Positions 22,924 to 34,574 of a stretch of 64,000 bases of DNA are shown here, piece after piece (the first letter of the stretch is position 1; every line of letters begins with the position of its first letter). This DNA is from Rostratula benghalensis. Taxonomy: Eukaryota > Chordata > Aves > Charadriiformes > Rostratulidae. Position numbers and translations under genes: made by a program. Below the pieces are notes generated by a model. The model ran no database searches and had not been told where the DNA came from. It saw nothing but the letters and a program-made list of their open reading frames with translations. The stretch spans positions 226,263 to 290,262 of the forward strand of contig VXAI01000097.1 of NCBI GenBank assembly GCA_013399305.1, given 5' to 3'.

Positions 22924-23058
22924 TTGTCTTTATCCTAACCCACAAGTTTTACCTTATTTTTTATTTTTTTTTTCCCCAGGTCTCTTCATCATCCCACTGG
23001 AAGGGAGTGAGCAAATGGCTGTATGGTATCTAGCTGCCTGCCCGGTTAAACCACACCA

Positions 23059-25438
23059 CTTCCCATCAAAGCCTGGGCTGCTGTACTGTATGACATTGGT
23101 GTTTCCACAAAAGCCACTTCTGGTTTTAATTCATTACTGAAGCAGTGCAGCAATGTGGCGATAAACCCCTTTTTGTAGTGGAGTTCCTTTCTTACAGAAA
23201 AAGGATAAAACCAGGCTCCAGATTACCCAAGAGCATTGAGAGATACTTCAAAATATATAGCCCCCATGAACCAAATGTTTTACCTGAAAGGCATTTTTTA
23301 AAGTTTAGTGTAAACAATTGTACATAATGCTAAAATTTACACTGACAACATTCATTTGAATATGTAAATTAGAGTTGATATAAGCTGTATTTCAGATGTA
23401 GCATGTCAGAAAAAACAATAATTTCTGTAAAAAACAGGCTGTGGATACAGAAAAACAGCAAAGCCCGAGCTGCACATTTCTGCAGTAAGCTTCTCAAGTC
23501 AGTGGAAAAAACTGCCACTGTGGAGCTCTTGTTGACTTTATTGCTTGTATGTCCCAGTAAAGAGCCAATTGCCTTAATATAATTCAAATTAGCTAAAGGC
23601 AGTGTGTAATCTATTAAAAAGACAGCCTGCATTAAACCAACTGGCCCTAGTTTAAATAAACACAAGCCTTAGCTTTCATTATACAACTGTAACCATTTTA
23701 TTTCTAATCAAAAAGTATTGGCTTTCCTACTTTACTTTCCCTATAGCAGCATGACTTGTAGATGGAAACTAACCATAGTACTTTGGTGTTTGATTTTCCC
23801 CCCTCTTTTCCTTAAAATGCATGTTATGGGTCTGATTCCAGCTGAATATTTGACACTGCTTGCAAAATTGAACTTACACATGGCATTATCAACATGAGTG
23901 TCCTGCCATTGCATTTGGAGATGTACTGTTTCTTTGTTATAGAAGTTACTCTTTCTTAATTGCACTGTTAACTCCAGGTTTCAAGGAAGAAACTCCCTAA
24001 AACCTGACACAAACAGAAGGATGAGGTGCAGTTTTTATTTACTTTCCAGTGAGTACTATCATTCTGTACTCTGCTAGTGATCCACTAGCAATAATTGTCC
24101 AGGTAATCTCTTACCATGAATTCTGCTGTGATCATATGTTAATGTCAGTCTTCAAACCTACTTCAAAATCTTTGCAAAGGTTGATTAATTATATTACTTT
24201 TGTGGGTTTTTTTCTCTTTTAGATTTTTATTATTTATCCTATTTATCTTTTATTGCAGAATGCTTTGTGTTCTTGTTAGAACAGCTTTGAAAATGGTTAT
24301 CTTATACAATGTTTCCTGATGAACAATTCCTGACTCTTAGTTTTATGAAGGCCTAAGAATAAGATCTTGAAGTATTTAGAAGACCCAAATGAACAAGAAA
24401 TACGTGTTAACTTCTTCAATAGAAGTATAAAACTGAAAGATTAATATCTAGGGATGGCACTTGGCCCTGTGAGCACAGAAGTCCTTCTCTTTTTCGGTAA
24501 TTAATTATTAACTAAGAAATGGAAAAGCCATGGATGCTAAGGATATTTTCATGCATTATTAAATCCTACTTTGAAATCAGACACATTTTCTATATAATAA
24601 ACATACAGATCATACAGTATATTTTGATACTAATCCTTAAGTGATCATGAGCTTAAACCCTCGAGGGAAGGGTCAGATAGATTTAAGATTAGACTAAGCA
24701 AAAAACGCCTCGTCATTCAGTTTCCCAAACCAATTCTGGAAGAATAACCTAGAATAGAATGAAAAGGAAAAAGTTTTTTTCATCACTGATGGATAATATA
24801 GGTAATAGAATTGCCTGTACATTGGTTTGTATGTTGATTTTATTGAAACAGGTCTCTGAGACAGCACGACACCCATTCTCGCAGGATCTCAAGAGCTAGA
24901 GTCCACACTGCAGCCATAGATGCTACATAAAGTCCTTGGGGACATCAGTAGAGGACGTTTTATCTTCTGGCTTCCAATCAGTCTTAAGTTAAAGCTACAC
25001 CATTATGTCAAGATATTGACAGTTATATTTTTGCTGATTTTTGAGTGACTGTTTTTTGGGCTATTTTTTTACCAAGGTCTACTCCTCCTATCAGTATAAA
25101 TCCTTCATTTCTTCAGCCACAACCAGATATTCTGTAAGAATTGTCACTCAGGTTTCCTGACTCTAGACAGTATAGCAATTAGCAAAATGGAGTAAAATTG
25201 CATATTACCAGCCAAACTGCAGCCAAGAGCGGTAATAACTGTCTGGGTTCTAAAATCTGAATTTGACTAACTTCCTTCTTATATAATTACATTGTTACAC
25301 ATTGCTCAATTTGCTAATTGACTACATAATTTGTTTGACATACATATACACATTAATCAGTAGTCTTGCTATGCTTTGTCGCAGGCATACCTGTGATGTT
25401 TGGTAATAGCCAAGCTTGAAAGGATAATTTGAACTGCA
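23059..25438. other. Unique AT-rich DNA
   Basis: No exon or repeat was recognised. The minus-strand open frame 23,369-23,665 (98 codons) has no identifiable motif and no splice signals. Confidence 0.45.
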
Positions 25439-25439
25439 A

Positions 25440-25484
25440 TTGTGTGTGTGTATTTGTATGTTTAAGTATGTGTATATATATATG
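25440..25484. repeat. (TG)n/(TA)n mixed microsatellite
   Basis: A TG run, then TATTTGTATG interruptions, then a TATATATATATG run. This is a compound dinucleotide tract. Confidence 0.85.
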
Positions 25485-26817
25485 TTTTTTTATCAAGTGC
25501 ATGTAATTCCTTCGAGCTGCAGGCCTTCGGTTTTCACTAGCCTGTTAGCATTAGCATGACCTATCATCATTCAGCCGTCCTCAACACAAGAAAAGTCCTA
25601 GTAGCTTCCCTGATTGTTGTCATATCATTTTTATGATCAGCTGGGCTTGTGGCTACAACACCAAGTATGGCCCAGAAAAACAGGAAAGTAAAACACTAAA
25701 AGCGCTTTGCATTTTAGCTTTCCCCAGTGTCCAGAATGCAGCCTTCACAATTTTAATCAAACACCTAAATGCCGCCTAAATCCCTTTTTTTTTTAACACA
25801 CTTTTGTTACTGTCTCAAGCACATAGTAATTTGGCCTGAGATTTCAGCAGCAAATTAGAATATTAACAAATATTCCTAAAAGGGTTGTTGAAAGGGAGAA
25901 AGGAAGTAGGGGAGGAAAGAGCAGAAGATGACAAGAGACATGAGTAAAAGCAAGGAATTTGGGACACACATTATGTAATGAATAGTTCACGTCAAATGAG
26001 TGAGTATGGAGACAAAGGGTGATGGGAGGCAGGATCAGAAAGGAGACACACAACAGAAGAGTAAACTGGCAGCAGGAGAGGGAAGACTGTTGGCTATACA
26101 GATTCATGTTCATTTATTCCAAAAGCTGAAATACATGAAGGTTAATATTACATTTACAGGAACTGAATGTTTGTTTGAAAACTAGTCTGTCTATGCCTCT
26201 GCCTTAGAGTTTCACTGTATTTGATAAATCATTTAAAATATACTTTTCTAAAGGTGTGTGTTCATAATAGTCTGAATATGTTGCACCTCAGTTACAGCAA
26301 TATTGACTGATGTAATTAAAGTTGATTTGCTGTGCTGTGAATATATGAAGAGCCATTAATGCTAATACTATGAAAAATGAGGTCATAGGTATTCCAACCA
26401 GAGATTTTTAATCTCAGTCCCTTGGTGTCTCAGTTCCCTCATCTCTAAATTAATGACAGTACCTATATGTGAAATTGAATTTATTAATGTTTATGAAGCA
26501 GTAACACACTCTGGTGATAAGTGTTGTAGAAACACTTATGAGGAAATTAAGAATTCCTTCTCCAGACCAGGCTTTCAGTTTTACAGAGAAAGTAAGGGAG
26601 AGGTCCAGGGGGAGGAGGCCATGCAATGGACAACAAGGAGAACACAAATTTTTGAAAAGATATGTGAAATACAGTGTGTTTTGTGGAGACAGGGATCCTA
26701 AGGAGAATAGAGGTAACTAGATAATACATCACAAGGCATACATACAACAGGACTGAATTAAAATTACAGTGGATACCTTTATTCTAGTCAAAATTCTGTC
26801 AGTGCTTGATTTTTCAA
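25485..26817. other. Unique DNA with a purine-rich part
   Basis: Between about 25,880 and 26,130 the plus strand is rich in A and G. This creates the leucine- and serine-rich minus-strand frame at 25,844-26,113. No gene was recognised. Confidence 0.45.
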
Positions 26818-26849
26818 GAAGGGAAGGGAAAGGAAGGGAAGGGAAGGGA
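26818..26849 (+). repeat. (GGGAA)n microsatellite, possible G-quadruplex
   Basis: Five GGG runs start at 26,821, 26,826, 26,836, 26,841 and 26,846. They are separated by loops of two or seven bases, which fits the usual G-quadruplex pattern. It lies about 30 bases left of a reverse CR1. Confidence 0.85.
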
Positions 26850-26876
26850 TAGTTCCATTTGTGAGGGAACACAAAT

Positions 26877-27470
26877 ACAATGATCATTTAGTCCAACTTT
26901 TTTGTGTTGTCCAAATACCCCTTTAATACTGACAGGCCTGGGTCATCGACCACCTCTCTAGGAAGCCTGTTCTGGCATTTGATTACCCCCTTGGTAAAGA
27001 AATGCTTCCTAATGTCCACTCTTAACCTCCTCTGACACAGCTTTGAACCATTCCCACTCATTCTATCACTGGACACCAGGAAGAAGACATAATCACGCCC
27101 TCTCTCCTTTCCCTCCTCAGGAAGCTGTGGAGAACAACCAAGTCACACCTCAGCCTCCTTCTCTCCAAACCAGTAAAACCTAGAGTCTTCTAGCCCTTTC
27201 ACCATCTTTGTTGCCTTCCTCTGGACTCATTTGAGTACCTTCACATAATCTTAAATTGTGGGGTCTAGAACTCAAATTGAGCCTGCTGCTGACCATCATC
27301 CCAGAGCCCTTTATGCAGGACTTCTCTCCGGCTACTCCTCTCCCAGTCTATACATGTGCCTAGCATTACTCCAACCCAGATGCAGAATCCGACATTTGTT
27401 CTTCACAAATTTCATAACATTGACAATTATCCAATCTATCTAGGTCTCTCTGCAAGGGGACAACTGAAGT
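26877..27470 (-). mobile_element. CR1 LINE, long reverse copy
   Basis: Read on the plus strand, the copy begins with GATCATTTAGTCCAAC, near the CR1 3' end. It passes the CACCTCTCTAGGAAGCCTGTTC block and the TTCTCTCCAAACCAGTAAAACC...TCTGGACTC segment. It ends at ACAATTATCCAATCTATCTAGGTCTCTCTGCA, a region near the middle of the ORF2 end. About 590 bases remain. It is diverged and contains several CR1 landmarks in the right order. Its 5' end coincides with the start of an AT-rich self-complementary tract. Confidence 0.85.
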
Positions 27471-27606
27471 TATATACCTATCTATATATAAATTATATGT
27501 AATATATATAATATATGTATAATATATAAAAATATTTTTATATAAAAAATATGTGATATATATCATATACATATAATATATAACAATTTTTATATATATA
27601 TAAAAT
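27471..27606. repeat. AT-rich self-complementary tract, (TA)n-like
   Basis: About 135 bases nearly without G or C, with repeated ATATAT, TATATAA and AAATATTTTTATA runs that can pair with each other. It abuts the 5' truncation point of the reverse CR1. Confidence 0.85.
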
Positions 27607-28001
27607 GATAGCTGAAAAGAGTGGTTAAGTTGATGACTTACCACTGTTACCATTTAAGTGGTAACATGATAGATTTGTATTCTGTTACTGGTTCCATTAC
27701 TGCGTAACTGATGTTCAGTAAATCACTGGTGATCATTTTGTCTCAACTGTCCTGACTGATAGTTGGACAAAAAATATTATTTTCTTCATAAAATACTGCA
27801 AGAAAAACTATATGAGACTGCTAACTAATACCATATTAAATACATTGTATTATTCTAAATTCATGCTGAAGATAAATGTTCATTCATTTATATTTTAATT
27901 TATTCTAATGAAGAAAAACATTAAGTGCCTTATCTCCTAGTCTCAGCTTCCTTTGTTTTTGACACGGGTTACGCTCAGTCCTGTGTTGTTCATTTGGAGA
28001 G
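27607..28001. other. Unique AT-rich DNA
   Basis: Nothing was recognised in this spacer. Confidence 0.4.
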
Positions 28002-28500
28002 ATGATGGGTTGCACAGAAAGTTGTGATCAGTGTCTCTCTGCTCCCAGTTTCTTGTTCTCCTCTGTTCCAGAATGTCCATGGCTGCAGACCCTTGGTTCT
28101 GTCACTGCCCTAGAGTGGGTCACTCACAGCCACAGTCCCTCAGAGGTGTCCACACCCCAGGATGGGGTCCACCCATGGACCACAGTCCCTTAGGGTTGTC
28201 CTTGCTGTGTCATGAAGGGCTTCTTTCCAAGACCGCATCTCTATCCAAGTCCTCAGTGATGTCTCCTTCTGCCTATTTCCTCCATGCCTCTTTCATGTCT
28301 CCTCTGTTTTGTTTATCCTCCCGAAAGTGTTAGGTTCTCCTTGGACTGGCAACAGACTTGGGACATGCTGGGTTTTTAGGTCCATTTCAGGTCAGCTCCT
28401 AGTTCCCTCCACATGGGTCACTCTCCAGAACCCTACCACCAAGACCCTGCCAGTTATGACCACAAGACAGATACTTATATGTGTTATGTACAGAACTTAG
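28002..28500 (-). repeat. GC-richer block, possibly an old LTR
   Basis: The block stands out from AT-rich flanks and carries CCACAGTCCCTCAGAGGTGTCC, repeated about 50 bases on as CCACAGTCCCTTAGGGTTGTCC. This partial tandem structure recalls the GGGCTGCAGTCCTTC units of the LTR at 32,304-33,459 and suggests a retroelement of similar type in the same orientation. The ends are not defined and no target duplication was seen. Several overlapping open frames (28,002-28,333 and 28,309-28,646) follow composition and are not called as genes. Confidence 0.3.
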
Positions 28501-31500
28501 AGCCAAAGGAGATTATGAGAATAGTTTTTCCTTGGCTCACCGGCCCACTTTGTGATGCCTTTTCTGAGGAATTGTATTATTTCTATTTGACCATAGACCA
28601 ACAGGTTGGACAGCTTGTCCACACCTTCATAAAGTACGATTATTAGATGTCTGAATGAATTGTCTCTTTCTGCCAGGATTCATCTCACTTCTTGCTAACA
28701 TTGCTGTGTTTTTCTCACTTATGACTATTAGAAATTAAATTGAAAATATAAGGTTAAAAAGGGAAATAGTAACTTGCACATGCAATAAACAGCAGGGAAG
28801 GAAGCAGAAGCAATAAATCAAATATAAACAGACGATACAAGCAATCTGACAGATTAGTATGTGCGACTGTGTTTCTCTAAAGATGTCCAATATATCCTGG
28901 AATGAAAAATCAATCATCTACAGAAATAATCTAGTGTAAAATTTCTACAATTATGACAAGGGTATTAGACCTTTATTTTCCCCTGAAAATTGGTGCAGAA
29001 TTAAGAAAATATATTGTTTGTAGAAATATGTACTACTGCCCAGAAAAATGAAATCAGTTCTTTAGGTCTAGAAGGATCCAATGTATTCAGAATCTAGAAG
29101 CAATTCCTTGTCTCCACTAACAGAACCTCTTTGCCCTTGGTAGGGAAACACTTTGATTGATTTTGCAAGAGAGAACCATGAAGCACTTAACCAATGTGCC
29201 ACAAGAGCTACCTTGTTAGGACTCTAGTAGTGTTTTGGTCTTCTGTTATGAAATGTATGTTACAGAAATCTTTTCCAAAGCTTCAGCCTCTAGTGAACTG
29301 CAGTTTTCAGATGGTCTTTGCAGTGCCTTGATGGATTCAGGGCTCAAACCTGACTCCCATCATAAAGACTGGTCTCTGTGCCTCACTTACATTGATCTCA
29401 TCTGTCTCTAACCTCTGTGACCAAACCACTTTCTGAAGTTGCTATTCAAATGCTAATGAAGAGCAATTATGAGCCTAATGTTGCAGCCTGAGTTAGGTAT
29501 CTAAATTTTACACAGAATTAATCCAGGCCTTTCCCACCTTTGTGGCTGTGGGAAATCCTGCCAGCCAGACTCATTGATGGCATATTGGCACAGCAGGCTG
29601 CAGTCATTCTCACTGAGTTTTTTCAGCTTTAAATAAATTCTTGTGTCTTTCTTTTAAAAGAAAGTCTTCTAACTCGTGCTGTCATTTTCTAGTTAGTAGA
29701 ACACAGTTTGAGGCTGACATATGCAGGATATTTTCTCATAATATGTACTAATAAGTTAATAATTTGGTATTAAAATCCATAATCTGATGATTTTATCATA
29801 TTAACAGATTTTTAAAAAAATCAGTGCTTCAAAAGGTGATGTCAAATTAATATGTGTATAAGATAATTAATGGAAAAATCAATTTCAGCAGTGAATTATT
29901 GATTTGGACATGCAATTAAGAAATACATTAAGTTCTTTACTGTTATTTATTTTTTAAGATTTCCATATTCAAAATGAAAATACCTAATAAAAATTACCAG
30001 GTTTTATACCTGAAATATTCTTATATGCTGGCATTCTGTATTTCCTGAAATATCTAGGCAATTAAGATATTATCTAGATATATAGATAACTAAGGATTTG
30101 TACAAACAAAAAAAAATCTATAAAAATATGTGTAAGAAGACAGAGGTGATAAAAATGTGTCATTTTTCTGTGGTATTACACTTTAAAATTGATAAAACTA
30201 GATAGAGGTGAAGAAAGAAGATGAAGAAAATATGTGTATTAGAACATATTTTTTAAAAAAATTGTATAATCATATATTAATATTTGTGGGGAAACAGTAG
30301 AAAATTGTTAGCCAAGTTCTGCAATTTTTCTTAGGTTGAGCATTCAAAGGTTGTCATTGCCATTCTGTACACTTTCAGTGTACAAATTTAATTTTTCAGA
30401 AATTTTTAAATGAAATTTTCGTGATTAATCCTCATGTAATTAATAAACATTGAATCCTTTATAAATACTTAGTAAATTAGATCAAGCTCTCTCTCCTACA
30501 GTTACTTAATTCCCTCATTTTAGTGCCATTTCGACCTCTTTACAACTGAGTGTCTAGGGGAACTTCAAGTTGTAATTGTTGTTTTTCTGCAAAGACCAAT
30601 GGCTTCAGTCACCTCTATATTATATGCCATGATATCAGGAGGTGCAAATTAAAGTAGGAGAAAGTTAACCATCTCGACTTTCAGTTTCAATGTTTTAAGT
30701 CATCAAATTGACCATCCTGTTGAGAATTAGATGAAAACCAGTTTTTCTGCCAAGTCAGTTCGAACAACAGCTGTGTTCAGATAAACTGACATTACATGAA
30801 GGAAAGAGTATTAACAACAAGAATAGTACACAACAGTCCCAACAGTACTTAAACATTATTAGAACTTTTTGTTGTTATTGAAGAACAACAAGCACTAGGA
30901 GCATAGATCAGAACCCATGTCTCTTCTTTCCACAACAAGGCCTATAACTAGTTGGCTGTAGAGTAAAACTCTCTTTTTCAAGTCTTAAATTTTTTTCTGC
31001 AAAGAAACTGCCTTCAGCAGACTAGCTTGATAATGCCACAATAAGAAGGCAACTCAATATAACATTTTTAGGAGTTGAGAGATGTGAATGTTGATCCTTA
31101 AAAAGAAGAAAATGATACCTTGGAATCCGTGATACCAGACTGGTATGCCATCAGAGAATGATTCTGCTCCTCCAGTATGCTTTCTCTTTCTGTTTTGAAT
31201 ATTTATGCTTGTTGTTACTGCTCCTAAAGGTTGAAGTAGCTCTTTTCATGAAAAACTGATATCCTCATAATTTGGTATTCTGTCTTATTGCTACAAGCAT
31301 GTCTGTTCATGGATTTAGTTCAGTTTCCGTAGAAGCATACGATGCAATCGCTGAAGTATATCATGTCATGAAATGCAAATACATAGAATGCATAGATTTG
31401 ATAATTCCTTGTGAGAGGTATTTGGGTAACTTCGTATAGAGTAAAAAATAAAATGTCTCATATGAAATATTTACAAATCCATACAGCATTAGGTTATAAA

Positions 31501-31885
31501 AATACAGAAGGCTCTATCCTGTCTTAGAACAGAACTCTAAGGTATTGAGTTGAACTGAGTATCTGTAATTTTTTCCACTGCAATCACTAGAATGAAGATG
31601 TGAATGCAACTGGATAAGTACTGTGAAAGGGCAAGCAATTAACAAATTGAGAAATAAACAAATTAAGGTACAAAATCTGACAAATAAACCAATCGGTAAA
31701 CTGGAAAACCGACAAATTGGCAAATAGCTTGGTTAGAAGGAAGACATGCTTGAAGTTTATTAGAAATGGCAGCTTAGGTACTGTAGGTTGCAAAAATTGA
31801 TTCAAGATCCTTTCAAGCACTGAGTAGTAGTCTTTTGCTGAGATGTGAATGAGAAAAAGAGTAAAGTGTAAAAGTAGGAATAAGG
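28501..31885. other. Unique AT-rich DNA
   Basis: About 3.4 kb with no recognised gene or interspersed repeat. It includes strongly AT-rich parts near 29,740-30,480. Confidence 0.45.
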
Positions 31886-31933
31886 GTTTGGACATTCTAT
31901 AATCAAGTCGTTTGGACATTCTATAATCAAGTC
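31886..31933. repeat. Perfect 24-bp tandem duplication
   Basis: The unit GTTTGGACATTCTATAATCA + AGTC occurs at 31,886-31,909 and again at 31,910-31,933 without a mismatch. Perfect identity points to a recent local event. Confidence 0.95.
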
Positions 31934-31984
31934 ATGTGAGAATTAAATATTAGCCAAGAGCTTGGTAATCTTTGGAGAAAAAGC

Positions 31985-32035
31985 TACTACCTTATCTTTA
32001 TTTAAAAGATACTACCTTATCTTTATTGTAAATAG
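31985..32035. repeat. Second tandem duplication, 25-bp period
   Basis: TACTACCTTATCTTTATT starts at 31,985 and again at 32,010. The remainder of the unit is diverged. It lies only about 50 bases after the 24-bp duplication. Confidence 0.9.
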
Positions 32036-32303
32036 CATTTTGATAAAGATAAACATCTATACCACACACTTCAGTATGCGATAAGTAAACAGTGGACTGG
32101 ATATCATGAGTAGCTCCTATGTGAAGTGTGCAATGCTGTTTAGTAAAAGACTGCTTTACAGGAAAAGTTTGCCCTCTACTAGCAATCCTCGGGCATCATC
32201 CTGAGCACACATGATAGAGTTTGGAGATAATGTGAAAGACAATGTGATCCATATCACCTTTTATTTTAGGTTGCAGCTTTTAAATTGTTTGATTATTTGT
32301 CCA
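32036..32303. other. Unique DNA before the LTR
   Basis: Nothing was recognised. Confidence 0.4.
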
Positions 32304-33459
32304 TGTGGTGGGTTGACATTGGCTGACTGCCAGCCACTCTCTCACTCCCCCTCCTCAGCAGGATGAGGAGAGAAAATAATGTGGATAAACTCATGGACTG
32401 AGATAAGACAGGGAGACAGCTCACCAGCTACACTTACTGGAAAAAACAGACTTGACTTGGGGAAAACTAATTTAATTAGTTAAAAACCTAAAAATAGAGT
32501 AAGATGGTGAGAAATAAAAAAAAAAAACTAAAATGAAAACCATCTCCCTCCACCCACTCACTTTTCCAGCCTTAACTTCAGCCCTTAATTCCTGACTACT
32601 CTACCCTTCCTCCCCCTTCCTCAAGCAGTGCAGGGGGAATGGGGAATGGAGATTGCCATCAGATGATAGCAGTTCCTCTCCGCTGTCCCTTCCTCTGTAC
32701 ATTTTACCTCTGCTCCAGCATCGGGTCCTTCCCATGGGATACAGTCCTTCTTGAACTTCTCAAAACTGAGTGCTTCCCATGGGCTGCAGTCCTTCAAGAA
32801 CTGCTCCAGGATGGGTTCTTTCCATATAGTACAGTCATTCAGGAACAGACAGATCCAGTGTGGCTCCCCTAGAGGCCACAGCTCCTGCCAGAAAGTCAGC
32901 TTTTGTATGGGCTCCACTCCGTAGGCCACAGCTCCCGCTAGGAGTCTGCTCCTGTGTGGACTCTCCATGGGCTACAACTTTCTTCAGGTCATCTACATCT
33001 GCTCTGGCATGGGGTCCTCCACAGACTGCAGTATGAATTAATAAGTTCCAGTATAGTCCTCCACGGGCTGCAAGGGGCCAACCCATGTCACCATGGTAAT
33101 TTCCAAAGGCTCCTGGGAATCTCTGCTCTGGTGTATGGAGAATTTTCTCCTACTCCATAATCCTGCAGTCAGGGTTGTTTCTCTTGTACTCTTCTTGCTG
33201 TCCCTTCTCACAGCTTCAGTGCATTTTTTTTTTACCCTTTATTAAATGTGCTGTCACAGAGACACCACCAGCATTGCTGATGGGCTCAGCTTTGGCAAGT
33301 GGTCAAAAAGGTCCAGTAGCCTGAGTTCATTTTGGAGCTGACTGGAACTGGCACTGTCTGTCATCATAGAAGAACCCCTGGACTATTCTAGCAGAAGCCA
33401 AGGGCCTCTGCTTGTGCAGTTCCCCCACTACCAGAACCTTGATGTGTAAATCAAATACA
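32304..33459 (-). mobile_element. Long solo LTR, reverse orientation
   Basis: On the plus strand the block starts TGTGGTGGGTTGACATTGGC and ends GTGTAAATCAAATACA. Reading on the minus strand, the LTR therefore begins TGTATTTGATTTACAC and ends in CCACA. Its 1,156 bases include the conserved segments GACTTGACTTGGGGAAAACTAAT and CACAGAGACACCACCAGCATTGCTGATGGGCTC, and an internal degenerate tandem array. An AATAAA motif on the minus strand lies at 33,238-33,243. The flanks are GTCCA on the left and GCCTA on the right, at best a decayed 5-bp duplication. No viral genes adjoin. The open frames inside (32,621-33,160) are effects of the tandem array. The family is known to me from bird genomes; the exact name is not asserted. 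Confidence 0.85.
32714..33110 (-). repeat. Degenerate ~45-bp tandem array inside the LTR
   Basis: At least seven or eight imperfect units follow the pattern GCTCCAG-n-TGGGT-n-CCATGGG-n-TGCAGTCCTTC-n-GAACT. Examples are units starting near 32,714, 32,759, 32,804, 32,848 and 32,897. Later units change to GGCCACAGCTCC. The array accounts for roughly a third of the LTR. Confidence 0.75.
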
Positions 33460-34574
33460 GCCTAAAGCCACCAAACAATCCCACAACAGCTGGGAAAATA
33501 CTGAATGACTTTCAAGGCAGGTGTTTTCTCCAGGTACTATATCACGCCATGGGCTCTGGGTTAATTATTGTGTCTCTATTGGCTTCAAAAATGGTATAAC
33601 ACCATAAACAAACTGAGAAATGTGTCTTGAAAAGCTATATTCCCTAAGAGAAAGATATGATTTGCAGTTAATGCAGATGACCATGCTAAGTTTAGTAAGG
33701 AAGAGAGATTGTTTAAATATTGGAATGGGCGTTATCTAAAGGCAAAAATTATCTACAATCAGCACCTCATATACTATTTTTTCCTTTTTAAAAATTAATT
33801 TCTACTACTAGTAAAAAAAAAAAGTAATTATCAAGATAAAAATGATAATTAAAATGTGTAGAGGAAAAAATTAGTTACAAAAAGTTATGTCATAAAAAAA
33901 GGGATGATAAATATTCAGAGGATGAAATTACATCTAAAACTTATCCTTTCTTTGCCACAACCTTCTCAGAACCGTAAACTACATGGTTAGGTGACCTCCA
34001 GGGCAGTACTGGTCATAGATACAGCAGATCTGTTTTCACACTTAGTAATGTCTGATCTATGTTTGGGTGATTATGGTAGTTCCTTAAAAGAACATGAATG
34101 TTCTGTAAAAAAAAATCATGTGACAAAACATAGGAATATTATAAAATAGTAGATGCACTGCAGAAAGATGTTGACATTGATATATATATATATAAATAAG
34201 AAGTCTGAAAACACTATTCCAAAACACTACTTCTAGTTTCATGGCTTTTTCATGCCTTTGTGATAATTACCTTAAATAGATAGAAAGGGACAATATCCAC
34301 AGTTATACATAGTGATACAATGCCTTACTTTCAGGGACTGGACTCCTACTTTCTAGCCCTTCTGTTGAAAGTATTGGCAGAATAAGACACTTCTAAAGGC
34401 AGATGGAAAAATACTAAATGCAGACTTGTTTGAGCCTGCCAGTAAGAAAAGCAGAAAATGAAGAATAAATCAAATTGACACAATAAAGCAAGCTCTAAGC
34501 TTGCTCTAAGCCCTTCCTTCATTTTCTCTGCAAAGGAACTAGTATCAAGATCCTGAGGGCACTGATGGCCTTTA
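33460..34574. other. Unique AT-rich DNA
   Basis: A (TA)n run lies at 34,180-34,196. An inverted repeat AGCAAGC/GCTTGCT with repeated GCTCTAAGC lies at about 34,488-34,512. No gene was recognised. Confidence 0.45.

Larger units (their letters stand above)
22167..23058 (+). mobile_element. Solo LTR interrupted by a CR1 insertion
   Basis: The left end is TGTCCTGGTTTCAGCTGGGA and the right end GGTTAAACCACACCA, the diagnostic ends of a common avian LTR family. Taking out the CR1 at 22,271-22,577 leaves an LTR of roughly 590 bases. It keeps a TATA box (22,756-22,761) after CATACCATATGATGTCATGCTCAGCA and an AATAAA signal (22,918-22,923) followed by CTTTATCCTAACCCACAAG. A TTATTATTATTG-type microsatellite lies near 22,857-22,899. 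No clear target duplication was found: TCTTA lies before and CTTCC after. The internal viral region is absent. Confidence 0.9.

Noticed and set aside
22591..22938. Plus frame of 115 codons
   Set aside because: It lies within the LTR body after the CR1 insertion and spans its TATA and AATAAA signals, so it is not a gene.
27366..27653. Minus frame of 95 codons rich in Y and I
   Set aside because: It is produced by the (TA)n tract next to a CR1.
31587..31919. Minus frame of 110 codons
   Set aside because: It runs over short repeated ACAAAT-type words and one copy of the 24-bp duplication; no motif is present.
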